Positions 25,419 through 34,176 of a stretch of 64,000 nucleotides of DNA are shown here, in pieces. A program made the position numbers and the translations under genes. The notes under the pieces are model-generated. The model was not told the DNA's origin. It did no database searches and was given only the letters and a program-made list of their open reading frames with translations. Source of the DNA: Bacillus cereus ATCC 14579 (GTDB lineage Bacteria; Bacillota; Bacilli; Bacillales; Bacillaceae_G). The stretch's first letter is position 1. Each line of letters begins with the position of its first letter. The stretch lies in assembly GCF_000007825.1 (NCBI RefSeq), contig NC_004722.1:2210501-2274500 (forward strand). Reading direction: 5' to 3'.

Positions 25419-26470
25419 GCATTAAGTAAGTTAAAGAAACGATTCACATCTTCTTCTGAAACGTCACTTAACTGTTTATATTTATAATTCGGATTTTGAT
25501 CTTTATCAACGACAACGGAGCGTACTCCTTCGAAGAAATCTTCATGTCTCATGAAGTTTTTAGCAAGTATAAGGTCCGTAGCGAAACATTCTTCAACGGA
25601 TTTATCTTGTCCATCAATAAACTGTTTTAATGTTACTTTTAGTGAAATAGGGGATTTTGATAACAGTATTTCTTTCGTTTTTAGAGCAAAGGAACTTTCA
25701 TCTTTCTCCAATGAATGGATGATTTCTTCAATTGTATCGAAAGCAAAATGTGAATTGATTACTTCTAATGAAGGAGCGAGCTCGCTTTCTAAGTTTGGAG
25801 CAGTTGCAAATGTACGAATAACTTCTTTTAAATTAGTATGTACATCATCTTCTTTATGCCAATTTACACTTTCAAGTTCAGTAAGAAACTCTGGTAATGA
25901 ATCAGATGTCATAAAGTAATCTGCAGCATTAATAAATAATACGTCAGAAGCTTTTAAAATAGATGCTGTTAAAGCAACGAATCGTCCTGTATATCCAGGC
26001 GCTTTATTTAAGAAATATGCAGCTCCGACGTCTGGGAAGAAGCCGATATTCATCTCTGGCATTGCCCATTTCGTACGCTCAGTTACAATGCGATACTTCG
26101 CACCATTTGTAAGACCGACACCACCGCCCATTACAATTCCATCTAAACAAGCAATAATCGGTTTTGTATATTGATAAATATATGTATCAATTTCATACTC
26201 TTCTTCAAAAAAACGTTCTGCATGTTGCAATGCCACTTCATTGGAACGCGCTTCATAAAGAGTTTTAATGTCGCCACCTGCACAAAAACCTTTTGTGCCA
26301 GCTCCTTTTAACACGATAAGTGCAATACGCTCATCGTGTTCCCACTCTTTAAGTTTTTGTCCGATAGGTTGTAACATGTCATAAGATAAAGAATTAAGTG
26401 CTTTTGGACGGTTTAAAGTAATTGTCGCAACGCCATTTTCACTAACAGAAAATAAAACTTGTTCAGTCAT
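25415..26470 (-). CDS. Enoyl-CoA hydratase/isomerase family, 3-hydroxyisobutyryl-CoA hydrolase type
   Basis: A 351-residue crotonase-fold protein. The length, FCAGGDIKTLYEA, IVMGGGVGLTNGAKYRI, the MPEMNIGFFPDVGAAYFL block and the C-terminal extension match the HIBCH group rather than plain enoyl-CoA hydratases (about 260 aa). The expected reaction is 3-hydroxyisobutyryl-CoA to 3-hydroxyisobutyrate plus CoA, which would feed MmsB encoded 3 kb away. ATG at 26470 with AAGGGAGGATG upstream. The stop codon lies in the TTTAT flank of a bcr1-like repeat. Confidence 0.88.
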   Translation of the reverse strand: MTEQVLFSVSENGVATITLNRPKALNSLSYDMLQPIGQKLKEWEHDERIALIVLKGAGTKGFCAGGDIKTLYEARSNEVALQHAERFFEEEYEIDTYIYQYTKPIIACLDGIVMGGGVGLTNGAKYRIVTERTKWAMPEMNIGFFPDVGAAYFLNKAPGYTGRFVALTASILKASDVLFINAADYFMTSDSLPEFLTELESVNWHKEDDVHTNLKEVIRTFATAPNLESELAPSLEVINSHFAFDTIEEIIHSLEKDESSFALKTKEILLSKSPISLKVTLKQFIDGQDKSVEECFATDLILAKNFMRHEDFFEGVRSVVVDKDQNPNYKYKQLSDVSEEDVNRFFNLLNA

Positions 26471-26799
26471 AATGCATCCTCCCTTACATATCTTCTTATT
26501 CTTAATTCTTGATATGTACTGAAATGTCCTTTATAAATTTTGTCAAAAGTTGACGGTAAATATTAATTTGGTCATTGCATATTTTGACGAGTTATCTTTG
26601 CAGGATTTCAGAGACCGAGGGGGAATATTACAACATTACTGTAAGTGTAATTATTTGAAGTTATAATGATAAAAGCGCTATTATATAGGTGTGAAATGTT
26701 CATTATCAATTCTAAAAGTGTGTTTGAAGAAAAAATAAATCGTACAATTGTAATAAAAAATTTTACATTGAATTAGAAATAGAGAAAGGAGAAATCGGA
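26471..26799. other. Intergenic region between divergent genes
   Basis: About 330 bases between a reverse-strand CoA hydrolase and a forward membrane-protein gene. It must hold both promoters; TATAAT at about 26662 is a candidate -10 for the forward gene but no good -35 is visible. No ORF. Confidence 0.4.
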
Positions 26800-27057
26800 A
26801 TGCCAGGACCTTTACTATTGTCGGTTATTATTTTGTCTTTTTTAATGATAGGAATAACGCAGTATTTTCATCATACAGATACGACAGAAGAAGTGAAGGA
26901 TAAAGTACGTCTCGTATTTCCGATTTTTATAATATCTATTTCATTCTGTATTTTATTAAATAAAGATGGCTACATTGTCGCAGTGTTCTCATTTTTCGTC
27001 GCAATCGTCTTAATTACCGTTTTATATTATGTAATGAAAGACTTTATACAAAAATAA
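26800..27057 (+). CDS. Small membrane protein (85 aa), unknown
   Basis: ATG after GAAAGGAGAAATCGGA. The product has about three transmembrane stretches: LLLSVIILSFLMIGI (4-19), VFPIFIISISFCILL (40-54) and VAVFSFFVAIVLITVLYYVM (60-79). A charged loop (HHTDTTEEVKDKVR) lies between the first two. No family recognised. Confidence 0.65.
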   Translation: MPGPLLLSVIILSFLMIGITQYFHHTDTTEEVKDKVRLVFPIFIISISFCILLNKDGYIVAVFSFFVAIVLITVLYYVMKDFIQK

Positions 27058-27241
27058 AGATGTCACAATAGGCATTTTTATTTTGGGGGAAATGTAAAAT
27101 TTCACATACCGTATTTTATATAAAATACATAAAGCATATAACAATAGAAAAGTGTGTACTTTGCTGTGTATGTACTTGTCAATCTTGCATAGCCACTATA
27201 CTATTAAAATGTAGAGATTATAAAAAGGGGTTGTATCTATC

Positions 27242-27481
27242 ATGAAATTTGAGATGCACACAAAAATTATTTCAAATGAAAAAGAAGTAAGATTACATAT
27301 TGAAGAAAATATATTTCAATTAATATTGGATGGTTACCACTTATTTACAATTAAAGAAATATTGCCTTTATATAAATCAAATGAAGAAAGAATTGGAAGT
27401 GCAACGATATTGAAACTAGAGTGGGAGAACGGAAAAACTACAATAAACTATCAACTCGTTTCACTAAAATCAGTAAATTAA
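27242..27481 (+). CDS. DUF2584 family protein
   Basis: A 79-residue soluble protein whose pattern (MHTKIISNEKEVR, ENIFQLILDGYHLFTI, GSATILKLEWENGKTTINYQLVSLKSVN) matches the DUF2584 family of Bacillus. Function unknown. AAAAGGGGTTGTATCT upstream. It is 15 bases before sbcD, so it may be co-transcribed. Confidence 0.75.
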   Translation: MKFEMHTKIISNEKEVRLHIEENIFQLILDGYHLFTIKEILPLYKSNEERIGSATILKLEWENGKTTINYQLVSLKSVN

Positions 27482-27496
27482 AAGGAGTAGAAAAAT

Positions 27497-28654
27497 ATGA
27501 AGTTATTTCATACAGCGGATTGGCATTTAGGAAAGCTTGTTCATGGCGTGTATATGACTGAAGACCAAAAGATTGTATTAGATCAGTTTGTACAGGCTGT
27601 TGAAGAAGAAAAACCAGATGCTGTAATTATTGCAGGGGATTTATATGACCGAGCAATTCCACCTACAGAAGCAGTAGACTTATTAAATGATGTGCTGCAA
27701 AAAATAGTTATTGATTTACAAACACCAGTTATTGCAGTAGCTGGTAATCATGATAGTCCGGATCGTATCCATTTTGGAAGTAGTTTAATGAAAAAACAAG
27801 GATTACATATTGTAGGTCAATTTCAATTCCCGTACGAACCTGTTGTACTAAATGATGAATATGGAGAGGTTCACTTCCATCTAATACCGTATGCAGACCC
27901 AAGCATAGTGAGGCACGTGTTGAAAAATGAAGACGTACGTTCTCATGATGATGCGATGCGCATTTTTATGAATGAGCTCTCTGAAACGATGGATAAAGAA
28001 GCTAGACATGTATTTGTTGGACATGCATTTGTAACTTCTTCAGGAGAAGCGGAGGAGAATACAAGTGATGCAGAACGACCACTTTCAATTGGTGGTGCTG
28101 AATATGTAAATAGTCATTATTTTGATAAGTTTCATTACACAGCGCTTGGACATTTACATCAAGCGCATTTCGTACGTAATGAGACGATTCGATATTCAGG
28201 TTCACCACTTGCCTATTCAATTTCTGAAGAGAAACATAAAAAAGGTTATTACATTGTAGAACTGAATGAAACTGGTGAAGTAGCAATTGAAAAAAGGTTA
28301 CTTTCACCACGTCGTAAAATGCGAACAGTAGAAGCGAAAATAGATGAATTATTACAGCACCCAGTAAGTGAAGATTACGTATTTGTAAAATTATTAGACG
28401 AAAACCCTGTCTTACAGCCAATGGAGAAAATACGATCTGTATATCCAAATGCAATGCACGTTGAAAGAGCGATGCAAAGGCGAGAACTCACAGATACAAA
28501 TGAAGTAACGGTTTCAAGACATAAAACGGATGATTTATCTCTTTTAAAGGCTTTCTATAAAGAAATGAAAGGGTTAGATTTATCAGAAGAGAAAGAACGC
28601 CTATTTATAGATGTATTACAAACAGTGCAAGAACGGGAAGGTGAACGAGGATGA
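27497..28654 (+). CDS. sbcD: Exonuclease subunit SbcD (Mre11-type nuclease)
   Basis: A 385-residue metallophosphoesterase: TADWHLGK (metal ligands at start), AGDLYDRA, AGNHDSPDRIHFG, VGHAFVT, and ALGHLHQAHFV (His pair). These are the Mre11/SbcD phosphodiesterase motifs in order. With SbcC it forms the double-strand nuclease that opens DNA hairpins and protein-blocked ends. The stop overlaps the sbcC start (ATGA), implying translational coupling. AAAGGAGTAG upstream. Confidence 0.96.
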   Translation: MKLFHTADWHLGKLVHGVYMTEDQKIVLDQFVQAVEEEKPDAVIIAGDLYDRAIPPTEAVDLLNDVLQKIVIDLQTPVIAVAGNHDSPDRIHFGSSLMKKQGLHIVGQFQFPYEPVVLNDEYGEVHFHLIPYADPSIVRHVLKNEDVRSHDDAMRIFMNELSETMDKEARHVFVGHAFVTSSGEAEENTSDAERPLSIGGAEYVNSHYFDKFHYTALGHLHQAHFVRNETIRYSGSPLAYSISEEKHKKGYYIVELNETGEVAIEKRLLSPRRKMRTVEAKIDELLQHPVSEDYVFVKLLDENPVLQPMEKIRSVYPNAMHVERAMQRRELTDTNEVTVSRHKTDDLSLLKAFYKEMKGLDLSEEKERLFIDVLQTVQEREGERG

Positions 28655-31600
28655 GACCGATTCAGCTTATTATGACAGCATTCGGGCCATATAAACAGAA
28701 AGAAGTAATCGATTTTGAAGATCTTGGAGAACATCGTATTTTCGCTATTTCTGGGAATACGGGAGCTGGAAAAACAACGATTTTTGATGCGATTTGTTAT
28801 GTGTTATATGGTGAGGCTAGTGGAGAAGAACGTAGTGATACGAGCATGCTTCGAAGTCAATTTGCTGATGATAATGTTTATACAAGTGTTGAATTAACCT
28901 TTCAGTTAAAAGGGAAACGCTATGAAATAAAACGGCAACTTGGACATAAAAAACAAGGGAATAAGACCATTACAGGACATGCAGTAGAATTATATGAAGT
29001 TATTGATGGAGAAAACGTTCCAGCCGTCGATCGTTTTCATGTAACAGACGTAAACAAAAAAGTGGAAGATTTAATTGGGTTAAGTAAACATCAATTTAGC
29101 CAAATTGTTATGTTACCCCAAGGGGAATTCCGAAAACTATTAACATCTGAGACGGAAAACAAAGAAGAGATTTTACGTCGTATTTTTAAAACGGATCGTT
29201 ATAAATTAATGCGTGAGTTACTTGATCAAAAGAGAAAACAATGGAAAGATGTCTTGCAAGAAAAACAAAAAGAGAGAGAGCTCTATTTCCGTAATGTTTT
29301 TAAATTACCAATCCGTGATGGAGCATTATTAGAGACATTAGTGGCACAAGAACATGTAAATACGCATCAAGTAGTAGAAGCGTTAGAACAAGAAACAACC
29401 GTGTATAAGGCAGAGGTTGAGCAATTACAAGTAGAACAAGATGTTCAAACGAAGCAATTAAAGGATGCAGAAACACGTTTTCATGCAGCAAAATCTGTAA
29501 ATGAGAAATTTATAGATTTACAACAAAAGAATGAGAAATATAACACTTTACAAGAGAACCGTGCAGCAATTGAAAGGAAAGAAAAATCCTTTAAACGTGC
29601 GGAACAAGCAAAGCGCTTATTACCATTTGAACAATGGTATGAAGAAGCGATGGAAAATGAGCAGAAAGCTGAAAGTTTGTTAAAACAGATAAGCGTCAAA
29701 CAAGAACAGATAATGAATAGCTTTGAACTTGCTCAGGAGAAGTATGAAGTAGTAAAGAATAAAGAAGCTGAGCGAGAAGAGGCTAAAAAACTTGTTCAAA
29801 GATTAGAAGAGTTACAAGCGATTATTGAATCATTAGCTGAGAGAAAGCTGAATTTACAAAATACCGAAATCCAAATAGGGAAATTAAAAGAAAGTATGCA
29901 AAAGTTAGATCAACAACTAGAAGAGCATACAAACAAAAAACAGAGAATGTCTGATGAATTGCAGCAATTAGAACAAGCACTTGAGCAATATGTAGCTAAA
30001 GTAGAAGAACTAACGAATATGCGAGAAGATGCAAAAGTTTTAAAGCAAGCATATGATGTTTGGCAAGAAAAACAAAAATTCGAGCAAGAAAAAGAAGCGG
30101 CAAATAATAAAATGCAAGTGGCAGTTCGTGCATATGAAAACATGGAGCGCCGCTGGTTAAGTGAACAAGCTGGTATATTAGCTCTTCATTTACATGACGG
30201 TGAATCTTGTCCGGTATGTGGTAGTACGAATCATCCGCAAAAAGCTACAGAACAAAGTAATGCGATCGATGAAAAAGAGTTAAACGATTTAAGAGATAAG
30301 AAGAACATTGCTGAAAAATTACATGTGCAAGTAGAGGAGAAATGGAATTTCTATCGACTACAATATGAACAAGTGATAGAAGAAGTTGTGAAGCGCGGCT
30401 ACAACTCGGAAAAATTAGCTGAAACATATAGTGCACTTGTTCAAAAAGGAAAACAATTAGCTGCAGACGTTAATACGTTAAAAGCAAGTGAAGAAACACG
30501 TAAGCAGATTGCTGCGAACATGAAAAGCGTAGAAGAAAAAATAGAAGAACTTCAGAAACAAAAACGAGAAGTGGAAACAATGCAGCACCGTACAGAAATG
30601 GAGTGTATGCAACTTCGTACGTCATATGAACATGATAAACGAAATATTCCAGAAAACTTACAAACAGTACAAGCTTGGAAAGCACAGTTTGACCAAGCTA
30701 TGCAGGAACTTAGGTTAATGGAGGACGAATGGAAGAAAGTGCAGGAAGCGTATCAGCATTGGCAAAATGAAAATATACGTATTCAAGCAGAACAAAAAGG
30801 TGCTTCTAATCAATTTGAAAGTGCAAAATTAAAGAAAGAAGAGACTTTCGCACGCTTTATGAAAGAGCTAGAACAAAGCGGGTTTACAGACGAATTCACG
30901 TATAAAGAAGCCAAATTAAGCGATCACGAGATGGAAATGTTACAAAAAGAAATTCAAGGTTATTATTCATCGCTTGAAGTGCTTGCAAAACAAATTGAAG
31001 AGTTACAAGCTGAATTAAAAGATAAAGAGTATATGGATATTACAGCGTTAGGTGAACACATAACAGAATTACAAATTAATCTCGATATCATTAAAGAAAA
31101 ACGTCAACGTGCGCAAAATGCGGTAACATATATTTCTGATTTACATGAAAACATTAGACGTATTGATGAGCAAATTCATGAGGAAGAAAAAGCTTTCCAA
31201 GAACTTGTTGACTTATATGAAGTAATGAAAGGTGATAACGAGAGCCGTATATCATTTGAACGTTACATCTTAATTGAGTATTTAGAACAAATTGTTCAAA
31301 TTGCAAACGAACGATTACGTAAATTATCAAACGGACAATTTTATTTAAAACGAAGTGAACGAGTTGAAAAGAGAAATCGTCAAAGTGGATTAGGCTTAGA
31401 TGTGTACGATGCATATACTGGCCAAACACGCGATGTAAAAACACTATCCGGCGGAGAGAAATTTAATGCATCACTTTGCCTAGCGCTAGGAATGGCAGAT
31501 GTCATTCAAGCATATGAAGGTGGTATTTCCATCGAAACGATGTTCATCGATGAAGGGTTCGGTTCATTAGATGAAGAATCATTAACGAAAGCAGTAGACG

Positions 31601-31740
31601 CCTTAATTGACTTACAAAAATCAGGCCGATTTATCGGTGTCATTTCACACGTACAAGAGCTGAAAAACGCAATGCCAGCTGTATTAGAAGTAACGAAGCA
31701 GAAGGATGGATGTAGTCAGACTAGGTTTGTGGTGAAGTAA
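28651..31740 (+). CDS. sbcC: Exonuclease subunit SbcC (Rad50-type ATPase)
   Basis: A 1029-residue SMC-like protein: Walker A GNTGAGKTTIFD near 36, long coiled coil (about 190-500 and 560-850) split by the zinc hook CPVCG near 518, then signature LSGGEKF near 932 and Walker B MFIDEGFGSLDE near 966. It drives ATP-dependent SbcD nuclease action on hairpins and palindromes. It overlaps sbcD by four bases. Confidence 0.96.
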   Translation: MRPIQLIMTAFGPYKQKEVIDFEDLGEHRIFAISGNTGAGKTTIFDAICYVLYGEASGEERSDTSMLRSQFADDNVYTSVELTFQLKGKRYEIKRQLGHKKQGNKTITGHAVELYEVIDGENVPAVDRFHVTDVNKKVEDLIGLSKHQFSQIVMLPQGEFRKLLTSETENKEEILRRIFKTDRYKLMRELLDQKRKQWKDVLQEKQKERELYFRNVFKLPIRDGALLETLVAQEHVNTHQVVEALEQETTVYKAEVEQLQVEQDVQTKQLKDAETRFHAAKSVNEKFIDLQQKNEKYNTLQENRAAIERKEKSFKRAEQAKRLLPFEQWYEEAMENEQKAESLLKQISVKQEQIMNSFELAQEKYEVVKNKEAEREEAKKLVQRLEELQAIIESLAERKLNLQNTEIQIGKLKESMQKLDQQLEEHTNKKQRMSDELQQLEQALEQYVAKVEELTNMREDAKVLKQAYDVWQEKQKFEQEKEAANNKMQVAVRAYENMERRWLSEQAGILALHLHDGESCPVCGSTNHPQKATEQSNAIDEKELNDLRDKKNIAEKLHVQVEEKWNFYRLQYEQVIEEVVKRGYNSEKLAETYSALVQKGKQLAADVNTLKASEETRKQIAANMKSVEEKIEELQKQKREVETMQHRTEMECMQLRTSYEHDKRNIPENLQTVQAWKAQFDQAMQELRLMEDEWKKVQEAYQHWQNENIRIQAEQKGASNQFESAKLKKEETFARFMKELEQSGFTDEFTYKEAKLSDHEMEMLQKEIQGYYSSLEVLAKQIEELQAELKDKEYMDITALGEHITELQINLDIIKEKRQRAQNAVTYISDLHENIRRIDEQIHEEEKAFQELVDLYEVMKGDNESRISFERYILIEYLEQIVQIANERLRKLSNGQFYLKRSERVEKRNRQSGLGLDVYDAYTGQTRDVKTLSGGEKFNASLCLALGMADVIQAYEGGISIETMFIDEGFGSLDEESLTKAVDALIDLQKSGRFIGVISHVQELKNAMPAVLEVTKQKDGCSQTRFVVK

Positions 31741-31797
31741 GCTTAAAAAATGGAGTAGGGAATCTATCGATATTTTTAGTGTCATATGTATGAATCA

Positions 31798-31834
31798 TAA
31801 AACGTCGTCTCTTATATTGGAGGCGACGTTTTAT
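31798..31834. terminator. Bidirectional terminator after sbcC
   Basis: AAAACGTCGTCTC / GAGGCGACGTTTT stem (one G-T pair) flanked by A- and T-runs, between convergent sbcC and a small reverse-strand gene. Confidence 0.8.
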
Positions 31835-31846
31835 TTTATAAAATAT

Positions 31847-32020
31847 CTATGAATTATCTGTAGAAGGCGGCGTATTCTCCAAACGATTATAAGCTTTAAA
31901 AGCTGAAATTGCCGATATAACCCCGCCTACTAAAAATAAAGTCGATCCTCCAACTAAGATGATACGACTGACATATGTTTCCCGTGCTTCTTCGACTTCT
32001 TCTTGTAACGCTGTAGGCAT
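31847..32020 (-). CDS. 57-residue single-span membrane protein
   Basis: Reverse strand: AAAGGGGGGATTCAT then ATG (32020), 58 codons to TAG (31847). It starts MPTALQEEVEEARETYVSR (charged amphipathic helix), then a glycine-rich membrane span IILVGGSTLFLVGGVISAI, then AFKAYNRLENTPPSTDNS. The strong ribosome site and the ordered head-span-tail layout support a real gene; family unknown. Confidence 0.7.
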   Translation of the reverse strand: MPTALQEEVEEARETYVSRIILVGGSTLFLVGGVISAISAFKAYNRLENTPPSTDNS

Positions 32021-32046
32021 ATGAATCCCCCCTTTATAAAAGTTGT

Positions 32047-32205
32047 TTTATCTCGCTATTTGCCGTGCAGTAAGACCCACATCTAAAAATTCAGGGGAAG
32101 CAAAGAATTTAGGTGGGGCCCTGCTGCCCGTAAAAGCCCGATTGGTGAGGGCTGATAATCAGTGGGGGATGAACAAAAGCCCCACTGATTAAAGTTTCAC
32201 TTTAT
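32047..32205. repeat. bcr1 repeat element, full-length copy
   Basis: About 159 bases flanked by TTTAT on both sides. It contains CTCGCTATTTGCCGTGCAGT, GGTGGGGCCCTGCTGCCCGT, AAAGCCCGATTGGTGAGGGC, and a hairpin CAGTGGGG-gatgaacaaaag-CCCCACTG. Size, internal structure and TTTAT flanks match my memory of the B. cereus-group bcr1 element, a short mobile, transcribable repeat. Confidence 0.85.
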
Positions 32206-32315
32206 AAATAGTATATACAAACGCCTAAAATGTGTTAAAATAACTGATGATTTTACGCAGTGAGTAATTAGATGAGTAGGATGCGAGTGGCTAAGTAAAT
32301 CTTCATCACAAATTT

Positions 32316-32330
32316 ATGTGAACTTCACAT
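32316..32330. promoter_or_regulatory. Perfect palindrome upstream of the PagR-like regulator gene
   Basis: ATGTGAACTTCACAT, arms of seven around a single C, 180 bases before the regulator start codon. ArsR-type dimers bind such symmetric sites, so autoregulation is possible. Inference only. Confidence 0.45.
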
Positions 32331-32510
32331 AGAGCACATATTAACATTGTATTATGTATATGTACCAAATAAATAAATAAAGTGAATGTAAGTTCTGTTT
32401 TCAAAAATTTAAAATCCTTTTATTTCTATATGAAAGTTTTAATCAAGGGTTTTAAAAAATTTGGAAATAGATCTTATGAATATGGAATTCATATAAAAGG
32501 GGAATGTCTT

Positions 32511-32810
32511 ATGACAACATATACGAGTGAAATGAGAAAAACTTTAGTTTCAGAAGAAGATGTAGATATTTTAAAAATTATGGCGCATCCAATCAGACTG
32601 CAAATTGTAAATGAATTAAGTACGAGAAAAACTTGTAATGTAACACAATTAACAGAGTTACTGAATATTCCGCAATCTACTGTTTCACAACATTTATCAA
32701 AAATGAAGGGTAAAGTGTTACGAGCAGAGAGAAGAGGTTTAGAAATTTATTATCATATTAACAATTTAAAAGCGAGTAAGATTGTTAATGTTTTAGGGTA
32801 TATAAACTAG
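32511..32810 (+). CDS. ArsR-family winged-helix regulator, PagR-like
   Basis: ATG at 32511 (AAAAGGGGAATGTCTT upstream) gives 99 residues; the longer frame from 32382 has no ribosome site. The HTH region (NVTQLTELLNIPQSTVSQHL, KMKGKVL) and RRGLEIYYHINN wing closely resemble the B. anthracis pXO1 repressor PagR, also 99 residues, as I recall its sequence (QSTVSQHL and GLEIYYSINN). The metal-binding ELCVCDL box of SmtB/ArsR sensors is absent, so metal sensing is unlikely. Terminator directly downstream. Confidence 0.85.
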   Translation: MTTYTSEMRKTLVSEEDVDILKIMAHPIRLQIVNELSTRKTCNVTQLTELLNIPQSTVSQHLSKMKGKVLRAERRGLEIYYHINNLKASKIVNVLGYIN

Positions 32811-32826
32811 TGAAATATTTTTATAT

Positions 32827-32860
32827 AAAATAGCCCCTGCTGTTGAGCAGGGGCTATTTT
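32827..32860. terminator. Bidirectional terminator
   Basis: AAAATAGCCCCTGCT-gttg-AGCAGGGGCTATTTT, perfect 15-bp stem with A/T flanks between the convergent regulator and DUF2187 genes. Confidence 0.92.
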
Positions 32861-32868
32861 GTATTGTT

Positions 32869-33054
32869 TTATGTATTTGTATTTAAAACTTTATAGTTTT
32901 TATGATTTACAATTGTTCGATCAAATTCAAAAGTACCACCGCTTACATTTGTAATTTCAACTAAGACCGATTCAGTATAAAGTTTTAATACAGATCCTGT
33001 AATCTTTAAATTATTTCGTTGAAAAAGTATAGTATCCCCTACGTTTGCTTTCAT
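32869..33054 (-). CDS. DUF2187 (YkvS-like) family protein
   Basis: 61 residues: MKANVGDTILFQRNNLKITG, then VEITNVSGGTF and RTIVNHKNYKVL. The small SH3-like beta pattern with VGD-I-F and TVVNHKNYKVL ending is the DUF2187 signature. Function unknown. GAGGAGGTACT upstream of the ATG (33054). Confidence 0.8.
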   Translation of the reverse strand: MKANVGDTILFQRNNLKITGSVLKLYTESVLVEITNVSGGTFEFDRTIVNHKNYKVLNTNT

Positions 33055-33213
33055 AGTACCTCCTCATTAAAGACAGAAATATTTTTTTATTATATATATT
33101 AAACCACGGATAGATATATTAGTGAATATTTAGTTTTATTTATTGGGAAAAAATTTGTTCTCTAATAGAAAAGTATAAAGTACTCTTATGTTAAAAGTTA
33201 TATTTTATTTAAG

Positions 33214-33340
33214 TTTATCCCGCTATTTGCTGGGCAGTAAGACCCCTACCTCAAAATTCAGTGGAAGCAAAGAAGTTAGGTGGGGGCCCTGCTGCCCATA
33301 AAAGCCCGATTGGTGAGGGTTGATTAAAGTTTCACTTTAT
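33214..33340. repeat. bcr1 repeat element with internal deletion
   Basis: It begins TTTATCCCGCTATTTGCTGG and ends TTTCACTTTAT, flanked by TTTAT. It matches the 32047 copy except for loss of about 32 bases (the CAGTGGGG...CCCCACTG hairpin). The deletion joins at TGAT, a short direct repeat in the full copy, suggesting slippage or recombination. Confidence 0.85.
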
Positions 33341-33609
33341 TATAAGCAAAGTAAATTGTTTTCAGCATTAGCGAAACAATATTTCTATGTAAATACTGCA
33401 GAGAAACAAATTATTCAAAAAACAGACACTATGTAGCACAAAACGTAAAGTAGATAAGTAAAGTTTTTTTCAGGAGTATAAGAAAAATATACGTTTATTA
33501 ATAAGATCTCTAATTGGTAAAATTCCAATTAAAAACATAGAAAAACTTTAATATAAAAAGGTAATCAATTACAAATGGAGAAGTAATATATACGAAAGGA
33601 GAGATTTAT
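33341..33609. other. AT-rich intergenic region
   Basis: About 270 bases after the bcr1 copy, no supported gene. GAAAGGAGAG at its end is the ribosome site of the small ORF at 33610. Confidence 0.4.
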
Positions 33610-33693
33610 ATGAATAAAGGGAAAAAACAAGTTAGTCAACTTAGTTTTCTGGTGAATTTTATGAACGACAAGGGGAGTCTTGTGAAAATTTAA
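33610..33693 (+). CDS. Possible 27-residue peptide
   Basis: GAAAGGAGAGATTTAT precedes ATG at 33610. The frame reads MNKGKKQVSQLSFLVNFMND and ends GSLVKI at TAA 33691-33693. The ribosome site is excellent, but the peptide has no recognisable family and no obvious secretion signal. It lies 48 bases before another small gene and could be its leader. Confidence 0.4.
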   Translation: MNKGKKQVSQLSFLVNFMNDKGSLVKI

Positions 33694-33741
33694 TAGTATT
33701 ATAGTATCCCCTTGTGAAAAAATGGTTGGGGGAATATATAA

Positions 33742-34059
33742 ATGATAACAGAAATGAATATTAAAGTAGTTTGTGAAGAATCGTTTTCAAAAAGAGAAAT
33801 AAAAATTTTAGAGACGTTTCTTTCAACTTTATCGGGGCATTCTAATGCTCTCGTTACAAAAGAAGGGATGTTTTTAAACCCATTAAGTAAAGAGAAGAGT
33901 GTGATTTATTATCATAACTTTGTATTTGTAAAATCACTTACAGAACAAATGTGTGCAGAATTAAAAGAAGTTTTAACAAGACGTATTAAAAATGCTTTCA
34001 TTATGATGGAATTTGTAGAGCCAATTGTTACATTTGAAGAAACAATTATAAACGTATAA
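33742..34059 (+). CDS. Hypothetical protein (105 aa)
   Basis: ATG after GGTTGGGGGAATATATAA. A soluble protein starting MITEMNIKVVCEESFSKRE, with predicted helix then beta strands (KSVIYYHNFVFVKS) and a C-terminal IVTFEETIINV. No family recognised. A strong terminator follows. Confidence 0.6.
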   Translation: MITEMNIKVVCEESFSKREIKILETFLSTLSGHSNALVTKEGMFLNPLSKEKSVIYYHNFVFVKSLTEQMCAELKEVLTRRIKNAFIMMEFVEPIVTFEETIINV

Positions 34060-34085
34060 AAAAAGTCAGGCTTATGAATTGACCT

Positions 34086-34129
34086 AATAAAACCGTCTCT
34101 TTAATAAATAGTAAAGAGACGGTTTTATT
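34086..34129 (+). terminator. Terminator after the 105-residue gene
   Basis: AATAAAACCGTCTCTTTA / TAAAGAGACGGTTTTATT perfect 18-bp stem with 8-base loop. Confidence 0.85.
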
Positions 34130-34176
34130 GTTTCACTTTTTAAAAAAGGGTTCAAAAACAAATGTAAATCGAGCTT

